From NCBI RefSeq assembly GCF_001590865.1, contig NZ_BBUY01000015.1, positions 1,774 to 65,773 of the forward strand: DNA of 64,000 nucleotides, given 5' to 3'. This DNA is from Streptomyces sp. NBRC 110611 (lineage in GTDB: Bacteria; Actinomycetota; Actinomycetes; Streptomycetales; Streptomycetaceae). The notes beneath the pieces are model-generated. The model did not search any database, had not been told where the DNA came from, and was given only the letters and a program-made list of their open reading frames with translations. The position numbers and the translations under genes were made by a program. Of the stretch, positions 59,942 through 64,000 are shown piece by piece (position 1 is the first letter of the stretch; the number at the start of each line of letters is the position of its first letter).

Positions 59942-60448
59942 ATGGCCGGTTCAGGCGGGTTTCAGTCCGATGTGGAATCCCTCAAGTCCGAGGGCACGAA
60001 CTTCGTCAAGCTCGGCGAGGACTTCTACGCGTCCGTCGAGCGCCTGATCAACGGCCTGCACGCGCTGGGCGCAGGCCCGCCGGCCCAGGCCGACCAGCAG
60101 CCCCCGCCGGAGAAGAAGTCGTTCAGCGAGGGGTTCGTCAGCGGACTCACCACATTCGCCAGCAAGGCCGACGCCCCGCCATGGGGTGACGACGACATCG
60201 GCGAGAAGTTCGGCGTCGTCTACGAGGGCGTACGTGACGGTATGTACGAGTCGATGGGCCACCTCTCCTCGAAGCTCCAGGAGATCGGCAAGGCGTTGAC
60301 CTCGATGTCCAAGAACCACGCGGAGAACGAGGACTTCACCGACGCCCTGATGAAGCAGCACGTCGAGAACGAGCAGGCCTGGTCGGACCCGACAGCCCAG
60401 GCCCCCGCAACCCGCGGCCGCTTCGTCGAGGCCTCGAACAAGAGCTAG
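59942..60448 (+). CDS. WXG100-like secretion partner protein
   Basis: The 168-aa hydrophilic helical protein (SGGFQSDVESLKSEGTNFVKLGEDFYASVERLI, in part; YEGVRDGMYESMGHLSSKLQEIGKALTSM) has no signal peptide and no membrane segment. Its long helix-turn-helix and position immediately upstream of the toxin match the small ESX/type VII partner proteins that dimerise with a toxin's WXG-like domain for export. A strict WXG motif is not present; the turn reads PPWGDDD. GAGG lies 4 nt before the ATG. Confidence 0.7.
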   Translation: MAGSGGFQSDVESLKSEGTNFVKLGEDFYASVERLINGLHALGAGPPAQADQQPPPEKKSFSEGFVSGLTTFASKADAPPWGDDDIGEKFGVVYEGVRDGMYESMGHLSSKLQEIGKALTSMSKNHAENEDFTDALMKQHVENEQAWSDPTAQAPATRGRFVEASNKS

Positions 60449-60583
60449 GCCTTGTCCCGGCTCCTCGCCCACCCGGATCTCGTCTGACGTCGGTACTCCT
60501 CACGGGTACCTACACCACTCACCACCACGTCACCGCAGTCCACAAAACGCTGAATTGCACCATTTTCACGGGGGAGCTCCACC

Positions 60584-63500
60584 TTGTCTCTCATGCTGCC
60601 GGATCCGCTGGAGTGGGTCCTGGACATGCTCGGCTTCAACTGGCCGCACGCAGATGAAGACAAGCTGATCGAATGTGCCCAGGTCTGGCGCACGTTCGCA
60701 GCGGAGGTCGAGGGGCATCAGGCGCGTGGCACCTCGGCAGCGTCCAATGTGCTCAGCCAGAATGCCGGTGACTCCATCGAGGGCTTCAACAAGGCCTGGG
60801 AGAAGTTCGCCGGCGGCTCGGGCTACTTCAACGACGCCCGTGAAGCCGCGGAACTGATCGCCTTCACCCTCGAGGCCGCCGCCACTCTCGTGATCGGCAT
60901 GAAGATCGCCGTCATCACCCAACTGGCGATTCTGGCCGCCGAGATCATCGCCGCCCAGGCCGCGGCCCCGTTCACCCTCGGCCTGTCCGAGATCGGCGGC
61001 GCGGCCGCCACACTGGCCACCCGGGAAATGGTTCGCCGGATCCTCAAGGAGGTCGCCAAGCAGCTGCTGGACGCGATCCTCGAGACCGCCAAGGAGCCGG
61101 TGATCTCCGCGCTGGAGGCCATGGCCTCCGACCTCATCGCCCAGACCGTCAACCAGAACTTCGGCGCCCAGAACGGCTACAACGTCGGCCGGACCCTCAA
61201 GGAGGGCCAGAAGGCGGCCACCGATGCCATCGAGAACGCCGGCGAAACCCTGGGCGAAAGCCTCCGCGACGGCGCCGGCAGCCGCGCGGGCCGTCGCGCC
61301 CGCGGCGGTCTGGATTCCGCGGCGGGCCACGGCAGCGACGGCGGAGGCGGAGGCGACGGGGGCAACGGGGGCGGGGACGGCGGCGGCTCCGGCGGCTCGG
61401 GCGGCTCGGGGCGGGACTCCGGCAGCGGTTCGAACCGTGGCAACAACAGCGGTACGGGCGAACCGAGTTCGTCTGGCGGCTCGGGCTCCGGCTCGGGCTC
61501 GGGCTCCAGTTCCGGCTCGGGCTCGGACTCGGGCTCGGGCTCGGGCTCGGGTTCCGGCAACAGCGGTTCCAACGGCTCCGGCGACGGTGGCGGCGGGCGC
61601 AGTGGCTCCAGTGGGGGCGGCTCGGGCTCTGGCTCCGGCTCCGGCTCCGGCTCCGGCAGCACCAACGGCGGCTACGGCGAGTCCAGCACCTCGAACGGCA
61701 GCAGCCGAGACGGCTCGGACAGCGCGGACGGCGGCTCCACCAGCCACGCCCCCCGCGCCTCGGACAACACGGGCTCCACCGACGGAACGGACAACGGCGC
61801 AGACGGCGGCCGCGGAACGCGCGCGCCCTCGTCCGACAGCCCCACCAGCAGCACCGACGCCCGGCCTCCCGTCCCGGACAGCCAGCCCCTCCCGCCGCCG
61901 GAGCAGCGCTCCCCCTTCGACGAGGGCTACCGGAGCGGCAGCGACAGCCCGGACGGGTCGCACGTGGCTGACTCCCGTACGACCCCGGATTCCGGTGCCA
62001 CCCCCGACTCCGGTGCCGGTCGGGACACTTCCCGCCCGGACTCGAACTCGAACTCGGCCCCGGACTCGGACTCGGACTCGCCGAGCACCCGGCCGACGCC
62101 CGACCACACCCCGGACGCAGCGCGCCCCACCCCGGCCCCGGAGACCATCAGCACCCAGCCCGCACCGGCCCACACCCCCCAGCCGGACGCGCCGCAATCA
62201 TCCTCCCCCGCACCGACTCCCGGCCCCGTACCCGGCAACCCGCCCTCCTACGGCGACAGTTCGGTCGGCTCTCACGACGGTGCCGGTAGCAGCAGCGGCA
62301 ACGGGGCCTCGAACGGGGACAACTCCGGCTCCGGGACCGGTGGCGGCGGCCGCCCCTCCATGCCGCACGTCGGCACACCACCGCAGGGCGCCCCCGTCCA
62401 GCACACACCGTCCTCCGGCCAGCCGATCCAGCAGCGTGACCCGGCCCCGGGCAACCCCATGCCCACGGTCGACACCGGTGACCCCGACAACACCACCGTC
62501 ACCACCCAGTCCGCCGGAACCGCGACCCTCCCGCCGCGCACTCAGCCCACCACCGACGCAGGCGCCGGCAGCCCGGCGGCTGCGTCTCCCCCCACCCCTC
62601 AGCAAACGCCGTCCAGCGCTCCCCCGGTCAACGGCCCGATGATGACGGGCGGCGTACCGCACCAGGCCGGCCCCGCCGCCGCCACCCCGCCCCGCGCCGG
62701 CACCCCGTCCTCCACCCCTGGCAGCACCCAGTCCCACAACAGTGGGCGTCCGAATGAGCGTCCCGCCAACCGCCGCCCGGACGGCTCCCAGGCGGTCCAG
62801 GACCACACCCAGCAGCCCACCCCGGACCGGCCGGCCTACAACCCCCGCCTCGACGGCCCCCGCCGGGACGGCTCCCGACCGGAAACCCCGGAGCAGGCTC
62901 CGTCAGCCCCAGGCGCCCGGACTCCCGCCGCCCCCAACCCGAACGTCCCCCACCAGCAGCCGACTCCGCAATACCAGCAGCCAAGCCCGTACGCCCAGCA
63001 ACAGCCTCACCCCCAGCAACAGCCCACCCTCCACAGCACCACCCCGCCCACACAGCAGCAACCCCAGCATCACCCCCAGCAGCAACCCCATCACCAACCT
63101 CAGCCCCACCAACAGCAGCCGACTCCGCACACGCAGCAGCCGCCCCCACACGCCCAGCAGCAGAACCCCCACCACCAGACCCCCGACCAAAACCAGCCCG
63201 TCCCCCACCAGCAACAACAGCAGCACCAGACGCCGGTTCCCCAGCGCCCGAACCTGCGCAGCCACCTGGACGTCCGAGCCGGCCTCAACGTCCAGCCCAA
63301 CGGCCTGTACTCGCCCTTCCCGCACGACCAGCAGGCCCTGGCGGCGAACTTCCCGCGGAACCCGGACGGCACCCCGCGCCCGTACAACGATCCGTTCCAG
63401 CCCTGGGTCCAGTACCAGAATGACGGTGGAACCACGGTTCCCGGACGTTCCAACAACTGTGCCGACTGCACGCGCTCCTTCATGGAGTCCTGGTACGGCA

Positions 63501-64000
63501 ATCCGCAGGTGTCCGCAGTCCGCACCTACGACCCGGACCCGAACGCCCCGGACGGCCTCGACCGCGCATCCGGCGAGCGGAACGGCACCGCCAACATCGA
63601 GCAGTGGGCGGGGACGTCGTTCCGTAACTCCGGCCCGAACTCCAAGGACGGCTACGACCGCATAGCCAACGAGCTCCGCCAGGCGGGGCACGGCGCATCG
63701 GCCGCGGTACTGGTCACCTGGCCCAAGACCGCCGACGGCAAGGACGGTGGTGCGCACGTCTTCAACGCGGTCAACCACAACGGCCGTGTCATATGGGTCG
63801 ACAGCCAGACCGGAGAGGTCAGCCAGCAGCCCATCAATACGGAGGCCGCCGGCGTCTGGCACCTCGTCCTCGACGCCAACCGCCAGCCCTTCGACCCCGC
63901 GGCCCCCCAGAATCAGACTCCCCAGAACCAAACGCCCCAGCACAACAACCCGCAGCACCAAGCACAGCCCCAGCAGTCACAGGCCCATCAGGCCCATCAG
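60584..64000 (+). CDS. Giant exported toxin with papain-like glutamine-deamidase domain, 3' end cut
   Basis: TTG 60584 has GGAG 7 nt upstream; ATG 60593 is in frame but has no site. The frame stays open to the window edge (1139 codons). Residues 1-200 are the WXG-like module (LEWVLDMLGFNWPHADEDKL; AAPFTLGLSEIGGAAAT) homologous to that of the toxin at 22939. Residues about 235-820 are Gly/Ser, Asp/Ser, Pro/Thr and then Gln/Pro/His-rich repeats. Residues about 880-1110 match toxin-glutaminase/papain-like domains: NNCADCTRSFMESWYG (catalytic Cys), GGAHVFNAVNHNG (His) and RVIWVDSQTGEV (Asp). Such domains deamidate glutamine in host proteins. Immunity gene and C-terminus lie outside the window. 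Confidence 0.83.
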   Translation, partial: MSLMLPDPLEWVLDMLGFNWPHADEDKLIECAQVWRTFAAEVEGHQARGTSAASNVLSQNAGDSIEGFNKAWEKFAGGSGYFNDAREAAELIAFTLEAAATLVIGMKIAVITQLAILAAEIIAAQAAAPFTLGLSEIGGAAATLATREMVRRILKEVAKQLLDAILETAKEPVISALEAMASDLIAQTVNQNFGAQNGYNVGRTLKEGQKAATDAIENAGETLGESLRDGAGSRAGRRARGGLDSAAGHGSDGGGGGDGGNGGGDGGGSGGSGGSGRDSGSGSNRGNNSGTGEPSSSGGSGSGSGSGSSSGSGSDSGSGSGSGSGNSGSNGSGDGGGGRSGSSGGGSGSGSGSGSGSGSTNGGYGESSTSNGSSRDGSDSADGGSTSHAPRASDNTGSTDGTDNGADGGRGTRAPSSDSPTSSTDARPPVPDSQPLPPPEQRSPFDEGYRSGSDSPDGSHVADSRTTPDSGATPDSGAGRDTSRPDSNSNSAPDSDSDSPSTRPTPDHTPDAARPTPAPETISTQPAPAHTPQPDAPQSSSPAPTPGPVPGNPPSYGDSSVGSHDGAGSSSGNGASNGDNSGSGTGGGGRPSMPHVGTPPQGAPVQHTPSSGQPIQQRDPAPGNPMPTVDTGDPDNTTVTTQSAGTATLPPRTQPTTDAGAGSPAAASPPTPQQTPSSAPPVNGPMMTGGVPHQAGPAAATPPRAGTPSSTPGSTQSHNSGRPNERPANRRPDGSQAVQDHTQQPTPDRPAYNPRLDGPRRDGSRPETPEQAPSAPGARTPAAPNPNVPHQQPTPQYQQPSPYAQQQPHPQQQPTLHSTTPPTQQQPQHHPQQQPHHQPQPHQQQPTPHTQQPPPHAQQQNPHHQTPDQNQPVPHQQQQQHQTPVPQRPNLRSHLDVRAGLNVQPNGLYSPFPHDQQALAANFPRNPDGTPRPYNDPFQPWVQYQNDGGTTVPGRSNNCADCTRSFMESWYGNPQVSAVRTYDPDPNAPDGLDRASGERNGTANIEQWAGTSFRNSGPNSKDGYDRIANELRQAGHGASAAVLVTWPKTADGKDGGAHVFNAVNHNGRVIWVDSQTGEVSQQPINTEAAGVWHLVLDANRQPFDPAAPQNQTPQNQTPQHNNPQHQAQPQQSQAHQAHQ

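Overview
The window is high-GC actinobacterial DNA, almost certainly Streptomyces or a close relative. The evidence is frequent GTG and TTG starts, an hrdA-type sigma factor beside dnaG, XRE/DUF397 regulator pairs, SUKH-type toxin immunity genes, and G/C-ending third codon positions. No rRNA, CRISPR array, transposase or phage structural gene was seen. Both ends are cut: a MarR-type regulator on the left and a very large secreted toxin on the right.

Layout. 1-9.3 kb is ordinary chromosomal content: MarR tail, MreB-like protein, thioredoxin, family 2 glycosyltransferase, MerR regulator, amino acid permease, MurJ-type flippase. At 9.4-10.1 kb a PepSY lipoprotein gene is broken by one in-frame amber codon. 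10.3-19.3 kb is the most unusual block: nine same-strand, tightly packed genes. In transcription order they are a PLP fold-III decarboxylase homologue with no recognisable PLP lysine, a pyridoxamine-phosphate oxidase, a stand-alone B3/4 domain protein, a YggS PLP-homeostasis protein, a trimethylamine-dehydrogenase-like flavoprotein, TrpD, TrpC, a LysE exporter and a dedicated TrpF. I read this as an undescribed biosynthetic operon that makes indole-3-glycerol phosphate from anthranilate and combines it with amine and vitamin-B6 chemistry. The product is unknown. Streptomyces normally lack trpF, and the TrpC and TrpD resemble alphaproteobacterial enzymes, so transfer is likely.

19.6-24.6 kb is a toxin/immunity locus: a secreted toxin with a C-terminal nucleic-acid/nucleotide deaminase domain, a SUKH-4-type immunity protein, a second SUKH-4 protein that itself ends in a deaminase-like domain, and a P-loop/WD40 protein. 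A kinase remnant and three tRNA genes (Met, Asn, Asn) follow. 26-31.9 kb holds an FGGY kinase, hrdA and dnaG. 32-39.8 kb holds a threonine dehydratase, a ferredoxin reductase-like protein, dgt, a sirohydrochlorin chelatase, an unusual GGCT/adenine deaminase fusion and a SanA/YdcF protein. 39.9-50.5 kb is a mosaic: secreted protease, CutA, cupin, RidA, methyltransferase, TSUP exporter, a gutted aldo/keto reductase, an XRE/DUF397/M20 peptidase operon, PadR and DUF2306. 50.6-59.3 kb has a glycosidase-like lipoprotein, the nirBD nitrite reductase, an SDR and a KimA-type potassium importer. From 59.4 kb a second export-toxin locus begins: an Imm35-like small protein, a WXG-like partner and a giant toxin with a papain-like glutamine-deamidase domain. 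Its N-terminal module is homologous to that of the deaminase toxin 36 kb away.

Intergenic regions carry many short tandem repeats, and one ~75 bp dispersed repeat occurs twice. All functional calls come from reading protein motifs by eye; no searches were run.
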